Shown piece by piece: positions 33,895 through 46,083 of a DNA stretch of 64,000 nucleotides. Origin of the DNA: Rhizoclosmatium globosum (lineage: Eukaryota > Chytridiomycota > Chytridiomycetes > Chytridiales > Chytriomycetaceae); the NCBI GenBank assembly GCA_002104985.1, contig MCGO01000129.1, forward strand, positions 1 to 64,000, written 5' to 3'. The notes below the pieces were generated by a model. It was not told the origin of the DNA, did no database searches, and was given only the letters and a program-made list of their open reading frames with translations. Both the position numbers and the translations under genes were made by a program. The stretch's first letter is position 1, and each line of letters starts with the position of its first letter.

Positions 33895-36187
33895 TTAAGG
33901 CAAGAAGGTTGTTGGTCTGGTTCCAACACCACCATACCCATCAAATACTAGCCCGCAAACCAAATAACACAAGCGGTCAGTTTCTTCTCTGGTTGCAGCC
34001 TCTGCATATACTCTGACAATGTCTTCAGTTCCAGATGGGCGAACAAAGCAACGTCCCTTTGAAAACTTGACAACTTGCTCATTAATCTTTTCTTGAAGCC
34101 CAATAGGGTGAGACAACTCAGTATCAGCTTTGATGGGAACGAAGTTGGCACGGTTGGCAACTTTGACTTTCTCTTGACGACTTGGAAGGTCAGTGTAGTC
34201 AGAGTTCCATTTAGCGAATGACTTTTGCTGGTAAGTCAAGGTGGCTTCGACCAAGAGCATGTCCGACAATGCGTCTCCAACCGCTTGGTTGATCAACTCT
34301 GTCAAAGCGCGGAGTGCGTCAATTGCTTTTTCAGCGGCAGGGGTTGCACTAATAGTAGATGGTGAGATAGTTGTCCAAGGATATTCATTTGAACACAAAC
34401 CCAACACTTGTCTTGAAGGCTTTAATAGCAGCCGGACTGAACAAAACAGTTCCATGACCATTCGCCTCAAAGTAAACACCGACGTCAAATTCTTCAGCAG
34501 CATGGTGCAAGTGCTTGACACCAGTTGGGGTAAACACAACAGGGACTTGCTGGAATATGTGTCAGTTCTTTTCCGTCTTCCAAAACAGCAAAAATGATAC
34601 AAACCAATGTATCCTTGACATATGCAGTTGAAGATCCGTTTGCGTAGGCAGTTTGAACAAGGCCAATGTGGAGTGGGGTCTTAGAGCCATCTTCGCGCTG
34701 AACCAAAATGTTGGCTTGCTTGGCAAGGTCCATGATGAAGTCGGCCGCAAGAGTCGCGATCTTGTCACCATCCAACAAGCGGAAGGTACCATCTGTGAGT
34801 TGAACGCGTCAAATTTCCATCATAACGCACCAAACGACCCACCTTCTTCAGTAAAGTAGAAAACGATACGATCGGCATCACCATCCAAGGAACAGGCTCT
34901 CTGTCCGTACTTCAAGTCCATGCCAAGTGGTTTGGTTTGCTTGATTTTGACAAAGTCTGCACCACTCTGATGCAATAGAATAAGTTGTAACGTTCAAAAA
35001 ATCAATCATGAGAATACCTCATGGTTCAGCTTTCCAGAAGAAACGACATCGTTGTTGACGAGTTGGTATGCAAAAGAATCGCCCAAATATTTGCCAAGCT
35101 TTTCCATAGCAGGAGCGCCGATTCCATTCGCACCGTCAATCAACAATGGTGACAAGCGTGGGTAACCAGCCTTGAAATGACGTTGTAAGCAAAAATGAGT
35201 AAGAATAATCCAAGGACTTACGGTGATCTTCTTGAAGGCAGCAGCCAATTTTTCGTAGTACGCTTCTTCAGTTGGCTCTCCGTAGGCATCTTCAGTTCCA
35301 GCCGTGTTGATGCAGCGGACGACATAGTGCAATTGGGGAGTTGTAAAGAGCCCGAAATCCTTGATTTCGCCACCAAGGCATTGAACGCCATCAACGAGCG
35401 ATGCAACGAGTGCCTTTCCAGAGGGTCTAGTGGGCAACGATGTTTTAAAACAGAACTGCATTTCACACCGGTACTCACCTGGTGTCTCTGGCGACGACAA
35501 CGCGCGCAGGTTGAGAAAGATCAATCTTTTCTTTTGCAATGATTGATTCAAGGGCGCTGGTGATCGCATCGGCTGATGACGTGGCGTTGGCCAATTCCGT
35601 CGCATAACCTTCCCACGACTGAACGAGCATTTCACCAAGGGGCTCGACCAATTTAACTCCATTATCCTGTCAGAACGGTGAGTCATTTGAATGAGGAAAT
35701 GTGAATCGAAGGAGGTCTTTGATTGCAAACAGGGTTCAAGCAAGCAATCCAAATAGGTAAATGACAAGGTGTGATACTGCACACACAAGAGACATCCTCT
35801 TGACAAAGCCATCTTCCTTGCATTCTTCTCCATTTCTATTTGGTCAAGCGCTTTCCTGTGTCCAGTCCAGTCCTAGTTGTTCCGCGTTCCAGCAATGCGC
35901 CTCACCTTCTCTGGATTGTGTGACGCCGTGACCATGACGCCAATCGTCTTTCCCTTGTGGTATTTAGAGCGAAGAACGGCGAGAAGACCAACGGCAAACA
36001 TGACCGGGTCCAAGAGCGAGGCCCTAGTTCACAGTAACTTCAAGTAAGCAAGGCAAGTGCTTTCAAGAGACAACGCAACCCACTCCATTCGGAAGCCCGC
36101 TGTGCCGTACTGGAAACGGGTCGCACTTTTGAGTGTGTGGGTGGAGAGCGCGTTGGCAAGCTTGGCCTTGTCGAATGAGTTGGTCAT
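33895..36187 (-). CDS. PCM1: Phosphoacetylglucosamine mutase, 560 aa (9 exons)
   Basis: Converts N-acetylglucosamine-6-phosphate to the 1-phosphate for UDP-GlcNAc and chitin synthesis. Exons: 36187-36084, 36023-35906, 35666-35479, 35426-35222, 35170-35018, 34966-34843, 34792-34605, 34549-34401, 34348-33895; total 1683 nt. Motifs: [10 protein letters not shown], the phosphoserine loop [33 protein letters not shown] with [22 protein letters not shown], the metal loop [18 protein letters not shown] and the C-terminal phosphate loop [19 protein letters not shown]. Length matches yeast Pcm1. Intron 2 is unusually long (239 nt) for this window. The start lies 82 bp beyond the stop of the Utp21 gene on the same strand. 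Confidence 0.95.
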
Positions 36188-36269
36188 TTCGAGAAAAGAG
36201 TTTTGTTTGGATCCCTTAATTCCCCTTGTATTAACTGAACGCCTTTATTGGATTTATGACCTGCCATAC

Positions 36270-39200
36270 TCATGTTCTCAAATGCTCCAACACAGCCAAA
36301 TTCGCATGAAACAAATCCTCCAACACCCTCCATGAAGCCGCTACACTATCCTTAACCTGATTCATCTTCTTTTGCACGTGTTTCCCTGTCTCGAGAATCA
36401 AGTCGCTTCCATGCGCCTCCAAAAAGATGCTAAGCACACACTGTACGAATTCATAGTTGGAGAGGTTTGATGAGTTTTGAAGGAGAATGTCGAGGAATGG
36501 TTCAAAGTCGGATGGACCAAAGGATCGGATTTCGAGATCCAAAGCAGAGGGAGAAGTTGGAGCAGGGCGTCAAGGTATTCAACTTTTCCTATAAATTCTT
36601 TGTAAGAACGCGGTATACTTTAAAGTGTTTTCTTACCATGCCAGTCAGCAGTGGAATCATTGAAGTCCATGATGAGTCGTTTGCTAACATCAGTATTTGC
36701 TTCCACAAAGTCAAACTAGCTGCCTTGAACGATGTGTCTCCAGACGTTGATCCCAATGCTCCCAAGAAGAATGGAACGTTATCAGGCTTTTGAAGCTTTC
36801 CGCTGGTTTTCTCCGTTTCTAGTCAAATCAGTTTCGCGAATAACAGAATTCGCAAAGTCATCATACCTGAATGGACTCCAAGTTGAGCAAAAGTTGCACT
36901 CGTGAAAGTGGGAGAGAAGATAATCGAATGAGTTCATTGTTTGGATCGTCTTCATCATTCAAGGTGAGCGAGTCATCACGACCTGTGTTCATCAAGTCGT
37001 CGTCTTCCTCCTCTGGAACTCTCAATCAACTGGAATGCAGATGATGAAATATCAAAGAGTGTAGTGTTTGCCCTATACCACGATATGAAGTTAGAAGCAA
37101 GCAAAACTGGTTTGAGAACCAACCATAAGACGACTCCTCGATTATTAACATGAGACGTTGCAATATAGTTTCCATCAACCGAAAAGAAACACTTGTTGCA
37201 GGATCAACGCGAAGAGAACCAATCAAAGTACTCGAAGGAATATCCCATAACTTAATATTTCCTTCAAGACCAGATGTCAACAACCATCTCGAATCAGGGC
37301 TCAAAGACTGTTGAATCATGTCAGCGAAATTCAAACATCTAGCGAAATCAACTCACCATATCCAAGATCCGGTTACGATGTCCCCAGAACTCACGAACAA
37401 CTTTTCCAACTTCAATATCAATAATGCGGACACACAAGTCATCACAAGCGACTGCCGCAATATTGCTTTCCTTGTGGAAAGTCATTCCTGAAACAGGGAC
37501 GGAGAATGTGATAGTCTCCAGCAGAGTTCGTTTCTTGATCCCCCAAATCTACAACTCGCGATTAGTACCGGCGCACGTTTCAAAGTTATTCCAGCTTTAC
37601 CTTGACGGTACCATCCAAAGAGGCTGAAACAAGCTTCTCAGACAAAGAGTCTGCAGCCAAACCAACAATCGCCTTCGAATGGCCACGAGCAGTTGGAAAT
37701 GTTCCTTTCAAGTGTCCAGACTGGATATTGTACATATCAATTCCTCCCTTTGCTGATCCCACGAATACAAAGTTTCCACAGGGACTGATGCTAGCAACCT
37801 TAACAAATACATTTTAAGTTAATGCTAGTACAAATTGTAATTGGACAAACGTACTTTGGCTGGAGTTTTGTCTGTAACAGCCAACTGGTGTTTACCAATC
37901 GCACCTCGCTTAAGTCTCCATGTTTTAACGAGGTGACTGTTTGCTTCGACAGTAATAATATCATCCCAATCGTTAACTCCTGATTCGCAGGCGTCAAAGT
38001 GGATGATAGGGTTGGGACGACCGTCAAGCGTGACGGCACTGAACTTTTTGGATTCCGCGTTTTCTGAATAACACAATCAGTTTCAAAGTTTTCTTTTGGA
38101 AATTTAAAGATAGTAACGTACTTCTAGAGAATTCCAAGTTTCGTTGATCTTGGATAGTCGAATATTTTCGCAATGATCCGTCAGATCCAGAAGAAATGAT
38201 TGTGGTAGGATCTGGGCCAACGAATCGAATTCTATTTGGTGGGTCCCTGTGTCCACTTCGAGACTTCCATAACCTTGGGTGACCGTTGTCATTATCAAAG
38301 ATCCATTCCTATTGGAAAAAGACCAGATTAAGATCACTAATGTTCCAAGTCAGGACGACGTACCTTGATGGAGTTATCGCCAGAAGCAGTTACCAAAACC
38401 GGTTGTCCTGACAAAAACTGCGCCGTGTGCACAGCTTCACCATGAGCATCCCCTTCTCCAGCAGCAACTCTCACAACCAAAACATTCTTTTCCAAGTCCC
38501 AAATAAACACACTTCCGTCCGCGCCACCACTCGCCATCATAGGTACTGGCGAATCGTCATCACTACGGAAACTGATTGCTGTGACAGGGCTTTGCGACTC
38601 TTGGTAGAATTGTTTGATGGGAACGTTCGTTTTGATGTCTTTCAGGAGAATTCGACCATCTTGAGTTCCAATCGCGATAACATCAATAGCAGGTGATTGG
38701 GCGAGGGTCAAGATTGGGGAGGAGAGGCTTGGGAATTCGTAAATCATGGTTCTGTGGATGTGGTTAGGATATTTTGAAAATTGGAATAGCTACATACAGG
38801 GATGCGAAATTCCACAACTGAAGGCGTCCATCTGCACTAGCTACAAGAATCTTGTTGACATAGGTGCTTGGATGAATAAATGTTGTGACAACAAAGTGTG
38901 GCTCGAATGAGATTGTCTTGACGAATTCTATAAATTATGGATTGAGTGAGTATTGAGCTCTGCAAGTTTGTGGGGCTGTTGTTGAACCGAAACTATTTCA
39001 TTTTTCCAGGTCGTATTCCTGAATGGACCATCAAACATTTCTGAGTTCCTGGTTATGTTCGCTCGCTCTTGTCCTTGTTGAAAGTCTATCTCAATTCATA
39101 CCTTTCGTTGCCCAGTTCCAAATGCGAACAGTGTTATCCGAAACTGCAGCAATGACCAAATCACCAAGAACCAATAATTTGAAGATACGTGCTTCATCTT

Positions 39201-39640
39201 GATTATCTCTAGCAGAAGCATACGACTCCATGGCAGGAATTGACAAGACTGAAACCTGCAAGCATCCATCAGTTTATCAACCACGAAAGCTCAGGAATTA
39301 ACGTACGACATCAGCTCTCTTGTATATGAAGATCGTTGTTCCTGCTGCAGCGAAAGTGAATTCGTTGTGGGCATAAACACAGGATATTTGTTCTTTTGAA
39401 GGGATTTCCTTTGACAGGAAGATCAAGTGCAAGTTCTCGACCTGTTTCCCGACGAGAAAGATTAGAGCCCAGATGGATGAGTAAGAAAAGACGCACATTG
39501 AAGAGTTGGAAAGATCGTTCGAGTGGTGCAACGGCAGTAAAGAAGCCATTTGATCCGAGCGAGTTCACAAAGACCGGCGTTGGTCCACACACAATTCCAA
39601 GTGTTCGAAAGCGGACGAGCGACGTGTTTTGGTGGGACAT
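36270..39640 (-). CDS. UTP21: Utp21/WDR36-like U3 snoRNP WD40 protein, with apparent frameshifts near the 3' end
   Basis: A small-subunit processome protein needed for 18S rRNA maturation in the nucleolus. Exons 1-9 are clean: 39640-39497, 39441-39307, 39255-39102, 38927-38798, 38751-38364, 38308-38122, 38063-37855, 37798-37601, 37548-37357; exon 10 starts at 37307. WD repeats are evident (for example ADGRLQLWNFASL, GGADGSVFIWDLEKN, SGSDGSLRKYS, SASLDGTVKIWGIKK, GLEGNIKLWDI). The C-terminus (stop at 36270) has the Utp21 helical domain: LDLEIRSFG, then FEPFLDILLQNSSN. Between about 37195 and 36535 the matching protein changes frame about five times, mostly at homopolymers, so either consensus errors or decay broke this part. 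Confidence 0.85.
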
Positions 39641-39726
39641 TGTTCGATTGGATTTGGTGAGAGTGGTTTGTGCCAAAGAAAGACAAAAGAAAAAAAGAAA
39701 GAAGAAAGAAAGAACAGAACTATTTA

Positions 39727-40569
39727 ATGATTCAAACTCTTCCCTTCGAATTGATTGTGCTCATCTTTCGTTGGATTCATCCGTCTCGCGTGCTCAAGTA
39801 CTCCCGTCTGTGCAAATCAATCAATCGATGCCTGGAAACATCCCACTTTGCCACCAGAAACATATCCCTCTTTGTCACCCCCTCTCATTCTTCTTCCCCA
39901 CTCGACCCAAAAAGACCTCCAAAGAAGCATAAAACTCCGTCTGATCTCGATGTTCTTTGGTTCGAATGGCCCCCAGCCTACCAACATGCCTACCTCAGGT
40001 ACCTTATTCCACCACAACGCATTGGGTGGGCCATTCAGCATTCCTCAATTCGAGGACATATACCCTCGCAAATCGGATTAATGTCAAACTTGGTCTCACT
40101 GCGTCTGCAATCCAATTCGTTGAAAGGTCCTAACCCAAATGAAATTGGAGACCTCACCTTATTGACCAAATTGGTTCTCTCCCATAATGAACTCTCGGGC
40201 CCGATTCCATTATCATTGGCTCGTTTGAAACATTTGTTGCTTTTGGATTTGAGTCACAATGAGTTGAGCGGTTGCATTGATGTGTCGTTGTGCAAATTCA
40301 GCGAATTGACAACTTTAAACCTGAACTCAAACATGATTTCTGGTACTATTCCTCTCGAGCTTTGGGATATGCGCCAACTACTTCACTTGAATTTAAGTGA
40401 CAATCTGATTGAGGGGCAATTGCCAAGAGAAGTCGGGAGGCTCGTCAATTTGGATTCCATTTCTCTCATGCCAAACAATTTATCAGACATCTTGCCATCT
40501 GGGTTGTTACCAGGAACAAATGCCTGGAATTTATTGATGATTGATGGATTCTTTGATATGGAAAATTGA
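39727..40569 (+). CDS. F-box-like leucine-rich-repeat protein, 280 aa
   Basis: A single frame from the ATG at 39727 to 40569. The first 40 residues (LPFELIVLIFRWIHPSRVLKYSRLC) match an F-box: Leu-Pro, then hydrophobic helices with a late W/C position. After a basic proline-containing linker come about six leucine-rich repeats of the plant-like type (N.LSG.IP, for example HNELSGPIPLSLARLKHL and SNMISGTIPLELWDM). F-box/LRR proteins recruit substrates to SCF ubiquitin ligases; that role here is inference. It starts 86 bp from the divergently transcribed Utp21 gene, so the two share a promoter region. Confidence 0.7.
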   Translation: MIQTLPFELIVLIFRWIHPSRVLKYSRLCKSINRCLETSHFATRNISLFVTPSHSSSPLDPKRPPKKHKTPSDLDVLWFEWPPAYQHAYLRYLIPPQRIGWAIQHSSIRGHIPSQIGLMSNLVSLRLQSNSLKGPNPNEIGDLTLLTKLVLSHNELSGPIPLSLARLKHLLLLDLSHNELSGCIDVSLCKFSELTTLNLNSNMISGTIPLELWDMRQLLHLNLSDNLIEGQLPREVGRLVNLDSISLMPNNLSDILPSGLLPGTNAWNLLMIDGFFDMEN

Positions 40570-41034
40570 TAAAGCGATCTCGCATTCTCGATTGATTCAT
40601 ATGATTTCGATTTATTGATTTAGTGCCTATATGATTACATAAGCTTTAAAATTCGCGAAGAACAAGGAGACTATAATACAGCAGCTTAAGACTTGACTAG
40701 AAGAATATGGATACATTACTTGTTAAATTGAGCTTCAGGGTCGCTCTGTTATCTACTTTCCATACCCTGAAATCGGAAAATTTGACAGTGGATGAACCGT
40801 ATCAGTTCACCGGAGGCTAGCATCAAAATATCATTTGTGAACAAACATCCAGTGAATATCGACACAAATATAGCCATACTTTGTCAATTCCATTCGATGC
40901 CAGTGACTCATGGCTTTCCTGACAACCTGAAATTACAAAATTTGATGCCAAGCCCGTGAGCCTCCCATTTTCCATACAAAAGGAGGGAAGCGCCTTCCTC
41001 CACTCTCCCCATCAAATCTATCGTACAAAAAACA
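40570..41034. promoter_or_regulatory. Upstream region of the UNC93-like gene
   Basis: An AT-rich 460-bp gap without any coding signal between two plus-strand genes. Pyrimidine-rich sequence (tctccccatcaaatc) precedes the 5'-UTR intron, as in many highly expressed fungal genes. No defined factor site was recognised. Confidence 0.4.
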
Positions 41035-41101
41035 GTGAGTAGTCATCAGTCTTCACTGCCACTCCTCAGCCTCACAAATTGCTAATCCAAAACCACTCTA
41101 G
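41035..41101 (+). other. 5'-UTR intron ending exactly at the start codon
   Basis: A GTGAGT donor at 41035, a tgctaatcc branch-like site and a CTCTAG acceptor ending at 41101 define a 67-nt intron. The next base is the A of the ATG. Introns just before the start codon often raise expression of strongly transcribed genes. Confidence 0.6.
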
Positions 41102-42493
41102 ATGGGCTTCTTCGACACTCTCAACCAGGCCCGTACTCAGGTCTACGTTATCTCCTTCGTCTGTTTCCTTTGTCCAGGAATGTTCAACGCCTTGAACTCC
41201 CTTCCAACTGCCGGTCCATCCGCTCAGGAAGTCAAGGACAAGCAGAACGCTGCCTTGTACTTGTGTTTCGCCATCATGGGTCTCCTTGCTGGTGGTCTTA
41301 ACAACATCCTCGGACCACGCATCCTCGCCGCAATTGGTGGCACAGGATATGCTATCTACGCTGCCGCTCAGTACAACATTTTCAAGGTTCAGGGTGGTGA
41401 TGACTCTGCTCCAATTCCAGACTCTGCCAACACCTTCTCCATTTTCTCTGGTGCCTACATCGGTCTCTGTGCCGGTATGCTCTGGGCTGCCCAGGGTCAG
41501 ATTTGCTTGACCTACCCAACTGAGTCCCAGAAGGGTACTTTCTTCGCTACCTTCTGGGTTATCTTCAACTTGGGAGCTGTGCTCGGTAACACCATCTCCA
41601 CTGCTCTTTCCTGGGGTGCCGGCTCCTCCGGAGTTGCCATGAACGACGCCATGTACTTGATCTTCATTATTCTCATGGCCGGTGGATCCATCGTCGCTTT
41701 CCTCATCCAGCCACCAGGTACCATTATCCGTGAAGACCAGACCCAAGTCGAGACCCCACCAACCAACGTTCTCCGTGAGTTCGTCGAAGTCCTCAAGCTT
41801 TTCACCAACCCAGCCATGTTGACCATCTTGATTCCATGCATGTCTTCCAACTGGTTCTATACCTACCAGTTCGGTCCATTCGGTGACAACTTCTCTGGTC
41901 GTTCCAACGGTCTTAAGGCTATTTTCTACTGGTTGTCTCAAGCCGCTGGTGCGTGGGTTCTCGGAAACATGTTCTTGGACAACACCAAGTACTCCCGTAC
42001 TACCCGTGCCTGGACTGGATGCTACATCATGGCTGGTACCACCCTTGCCTTCTTCGGTGGAGGTGCTGCCTTCCAGTACGCCTCCGTCAGCAACGGATGG
42101 ACCGACAAGGGTAACCACTTCGATGCTGGAGACAACTTCGGTTCTTTCTTCGGTCCATTCCTTTTGTACGTCTGCTACGGTCTCTACGATGCCTTCTTCC
42201 AGGTTTACACCAACTACCTCATTGGTGCCATCTCTAACGACTCTGAGACCCTCTCCCGTTACGCTGGTTTCTACAAGGGTACCCAGTCTGGTGCTGGTGG
42301 TATCTCTTGGGCCTTGAACGGTTTCGTCTTCACCGCCTCGAAGGGTAACGCCCTTACCCCAACCACCCAATTCTGGGTCATGGTTGTTCCATGTGTCATC
42401 TCCGTCTTCTTCTTCGCCATCTTCTGTAAGGTTTTCGTTAAGGACACCACTGATGAGAGCGTTGAGCAAGGTTCTTCCATCAAGGCTCACTAA
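41102..42493 (+). CDS. UNC93/DUF895-like membrane transporter, 463 aa
   Basis: An intronless coding frame with about 11-12 hydrophobic segments in the MFS-like arrangement of fungal UNC93-like proteins. Recognisable pieces are an N-terminal VYVISFVCFLCPGMFNALN, a Gly-rich second segment, a third region with LCAGMLWAAQGQICLTYP, then FFATFWVIFNLGAVLGN, and late YGLYDAFFQVYTNYLIGA and RYAGFYKGTQSGAGG. Substrates of this fungal branch are not established. Codon choice is extreme (Pro nearly always CCA, Gly GGT/GGA, many NNC codons), unlike neighbouring genes, which points to very high expression. The C-terminal tail (DESVEQGSSIKAH) is cytosolic and polar. Confidence 0.9.
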   Translation: MGFFDTLNQARTQVYVISFVCFLCPGMFNALNSLPTAGPSAQEVKDKQNAALYLCFAIMGLLAGGLNNILGPRILAAIGGTGYAIYAAAQYNIFKVQGGDDSAPIPDSANTFSIFSGAYIGLCAGMLWAAQGQICLTYPTESQKGTFFATFWVIFNLGAVLGNTISTALSWGAGSSGVAMNDAMYLIFIILMAGGSIVAFLIQPPGTIIREDQTQVETPPTNVLREFVEVLKLFTNPAMLTILIPCMSSNWFYTYQFGPFGDNFSGRSNGLKAIFYWLSQAAGAWVLGNMFLDNTKYSRTTRAWTGCYIMAGTTLAFFGGGAAFQYASVSNGWTDKGNHFDAGDNFGSFFGPFLLYVCYGLYDAFFQVYTNYLIGAISNDSETLSRYAGFYKGTQSGAGGISWALNGFVFTASKGNALTPTTQFWVMVVPCVISVFFFAIFCKVFVKDTTDESVEQGSSIKAH

Positions 42494-42701
42494 ACAGCTA
42501 TATTGATTCATTGTATTATGTTCTATGTTAGAATTTCTATGCTCAAATAAATAGCTTCAGAAATATTTTAAAGTGCTGAAATTCGCGTCTTTGACCACCC
42601 TGTAATACAATTCAAATCGCAGTTTTGACTCCAAACAGATATTGAACTCCATGTTTGCTTGCATGAATCAGTGATAGATCAAGTTGATCTTTATTCAAAA
42701 A

Positions 42702-45700
42702 CTATTCCACTTGATTTTCGCCATGAATCTGTACACGAGTTAAATGAATTTGTGCTTCAACAGTGTTCTCAACATAGAACCGAACAATCTTGACTGTCTT
42801 GGTTTGTCCGTTTCTCAATACACGTGCAACACCTTGCTTCTCTGACGCAATAGCATATTCGTCAATATCAGAGTGGAATGGGTGAAGAACAATACAATGA
42901 GTAGCTGGGAGCTAGTTAGACCAAAACAAGAAGGGGGAAACGCTTACCTTCAGTCAAATTCAAACCACTAACGGAGTCACGCGCAGAAAGCATTAAAACT
43001 TTCACAGGCTTCTCAACTTTCTTTGCTTCAACCTTACGAATCTTGGCCGGCTTTTTGGACACGTCTTCATCAATGAAATCAGCCTTCCTCTTTCCCTTAT
43101 CTCCAGCCTGCAATACAGGAAACTCAACAACAGATCCTTCAACTTCCACAGCGTTTGATTCTTCAGTCACCGTAGGTCCTTCTGGTTCCGCAGCAGAAGC
43201 AACGTGACCAACAGGTTTAGTCAAACCAGCCCTGAACAGTCTCAACGCCTTTTCACGATCTTGCCATCCTTTCTTCAATCGCGCAGTTGCAATACCATAT
43301 GTGTTCAATGCTCCAGAGACGAGGTCTGCTAAATCGGCGAACTGGATGAACACAATGAAACGAGCTTCGTCTGATGCCTTCATCTCGTTACGAAGGTAGT
43401 TGACCATTTCACGGATTTTCGAACCAAACTAAAGCAAAACGTAAAAAAACAGATCGAGAAAGTAGTCTTACCAACCATGTCTGGATCAAGTTTATCTCCC
43501 TCCTCAGCTTGATCAGCAGCCTCCAACGCCTCCTTAACCTCCTCCTCAACAGCCGGTGGTAAAACACGCATCACTTCACGTCCTTGAAGCTCCACACGAC
43601 AGTTTGGACACTTGCTATGAACTTTGACAACGTCTTCAGCACACTCCCAACAGAACGCGTGTCCACACGGTAAGATTCCAATCTCCGTTTTGACGTCCTC
43701 TTCCATACAGATGTTGCATTCCATGTTTCCTTTTCGCGAGAGGTAGGTGTCGACAAAGTTTTGGAAGTATGTGAATTGTGCTTGGATGGGAGCTCGTTCT
43801 GCCTTGAGGCCAACGATTTCAGCACGTAAACGAGTGATGCGATCGTCCAAAGATTTGAGTTTTGCAGGGAGTTTTGCCATTTTGGCGTCAGACTCTTGTG
43901 CCTTTTCGCGTTCTTCAATCTTTTCCTTTTCGGTTGCTTTGATTGCCTTTGTCGCCGTCTCGACTTTCTTGTCCAAGTCTTCCATTTGATTGATACGGTT
44001 TTGTTGGACGAGTTCTGTCACTTTTTCGATTGTCATGGCTTGGATGGTTGCACCTAACACGGCCTGGTTTCCAATTTGGTAGTGGTTACAGAGTTTGAGG
44101 AGTTCAACAATGGACAAGTTACGAAGACATGATTGGTAAAAGGCTCGTTCCATTGGCGTCTGTGTTACTTTTTGCACTTGGTAGATGGGAGGTGGGAAAG
44201 TGACTTCTGGTTCGTTTCTGCGAACGCGGTGTTGAATGAAACGGAACGACTCAACGTCGGGACAGATCCATGGTTCAATGTTGAGGAATCCGGCAAATTT
44301 AGCAACAGTTTGTGGGTCTTCGAAACGAGGTGTTCCAGTCAAGCCCCAAAGATAGTCAGCGGACATGGCACGAACTTGTTCACGGATTCCATGTGCTTTG
44401 TCGGTGACTTCGTGAAACTCGTCACATACAATACGGTGGAAGTGAACCCAAGTGAAAGCAAAGTCTCCGACACGTGATTCACAGAACTCTTTGCAATCTG
44501 AAGGACTGTTTGCAAAGTCAAACTTTTTTCCATAGTTTGCAAGATCGCGACCATGAGACTTGGCTCCTTTATACGCTCCGTTTGTGAGGAACTGGTATGA
44601 GAGAATAATGAAATCCGACTCAAGAACTGCTGCGAGCGACGTTTGGGAGTATTCCTGTTTTCCCTTGATTTGAAGAATGGAGACTGTCTCACCAAGACAT
44701 TTACGAATTTCCGACTCCCACTGGTGGGCAATGTTGTTGGGAACAAGGAGACAAACGGCTTTTGAGAGGAAGCGGCCATTTTCTGGGTTGATCCTATGGA
44801 GATAGGATGGGTTGTCGAATGGTCGAGTGTGGCAGAGGGCAAGTGTTGTGATTGTCTTGCCAACTCCAGGTTTGTCCTTGCAAAGAAGTAAATATCTCGA
44901 CTTGGAGATAACGAATACTCACTGCAATAATACCACTTTTAACGTTTCTGTTTCGGAAATGCTGTGTGTCCTTTGTCCCAAACTCAAAAGTAGACAGATC
45001 CATAAACAAATCGTCGTCTTCTCCATCTTCTTCTGCCATCGGAATCAAGTTTGAAGCGTAGAAGAGGGAAGGCTCGGCATCTTCGATACCTTGCATCCAA
45101 GCGAGAGTACGAAGTTGATAATCGTACAACGTAAGAGCGAATGGCGCCTCAGGGCCAATGCAAGGTACGATATCAAAAGTTGGAGGAACTTTGAAGTCTT
45201 TCAGGAGAGAATCCGTTCCGCTGTCGGACCAAACAAACTCGTTATCAATAAACTGGAACGGATTTCCACCATTTGCCCAGAACAGAGCAATAAACTTTTC
45301 ATCTTTCAATTGCGGGTCTTTCAGGGCATCAAAGCTTGGATTCGGCCAGCGGACTTCGAGATCCAACAGAATGTTTGGGTGCTGACGAGTGGCCTTGATC
45401 CAGAACTCGCACTTCGCATCGACGCATTCTTCGACTGAAATCATTGGAAACAAGTCCGAAACCGCCTTTGGAAGTTGGTAATTTGTGTTTAGTTGAGCGA
45501 GTTGGAACCACGGCTTTGTCTTGTTCCGCCACGAATTGAACTGTTTCACGGTGTAGCGCACGTGGGACCCGACGAGATTTGTCTGGTTCAGTTGGTACAC
45601 GAGCGAGTTGTTTGCGATCAGAAGCGAGAAGGATCCGAGGACAAAGTACGGAAGCTCGGGGATCACTGGCTCGGCCTTGGCAACGGCTTGAGCCTTGTCT

Positions 45701-45816
45701 ACGAGCGACTCATCGTCAATCAGCTGGAAACTGATCGATCGGCTGAGTGCCTTCTTGAGCGGTGCGGGTGCGGCTGTGGTTGACGATGATGCACTTGCTC
45801 CCTCAACGAATCCCAT
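42702..45816 (-). CDS. SNF2-family helicase with RING finger (SHPRH/RAD5-like), 992 aa (4 exons)
   Basis: Exons 45816-44923, 44876-43476, 43428-42948 and 42904-42702 sum to 2979 nt. Order of parts: N-terminal region, the YDYQLRTLAWM Q-motif-like entry, Walker A DKPGVGKTITTLAL, motif Ia region, DEFH box (VCDEFHEV), LTGTPRF motif III, a long coiled coil (about residues 600-670), a C3HC4 RING (CNICMEED...GHAFCWEC...CPNC), then the second helicase half with FIQFADLADLV, a charged insert, SGLNLTEATHCIVLHP and VARVLRNGQTK. Such proteins are chromatin or DNA-damage-tolerance remodellers and ubiquitin ligases. The arrangement, with RING between the helicase lobes, fits the SHPRH/RAD5 type. The intron 2 donor is GTTGGT, slightly unusual. 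Confidence 0.88.
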
Positions 45817-46083
45817 TCTTGACAACAAACTTGCCCAATGCTCACCCACACTACAAGGGCATTTATGCGCTGTCTAAGCAAGAAAATTGCAAAGAGTAAT
45901 GATGGAATTAAATATTCCTGTCGGGTTTCCAACTTTATCTCGTCGCTCTCCTGAAATAAGCAATTGAACTTTGCGTTTGATGTTATTTCTTGACAATTGG
46001 TTCCTTTCACAAGAAGAGCTCTCAAAAAACATAAGCATCGTGGAACTAGTCTGCGGAAATCGTGGATTCGACGCGCGCTTTAA

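Noticed and set aside
41072..42511. 479-codon minus-strand frame as a gene
   Set aside because: It is exactly antisense to the UNC93-like gene, has no family motif, and results from the codon bias of the sense gene.
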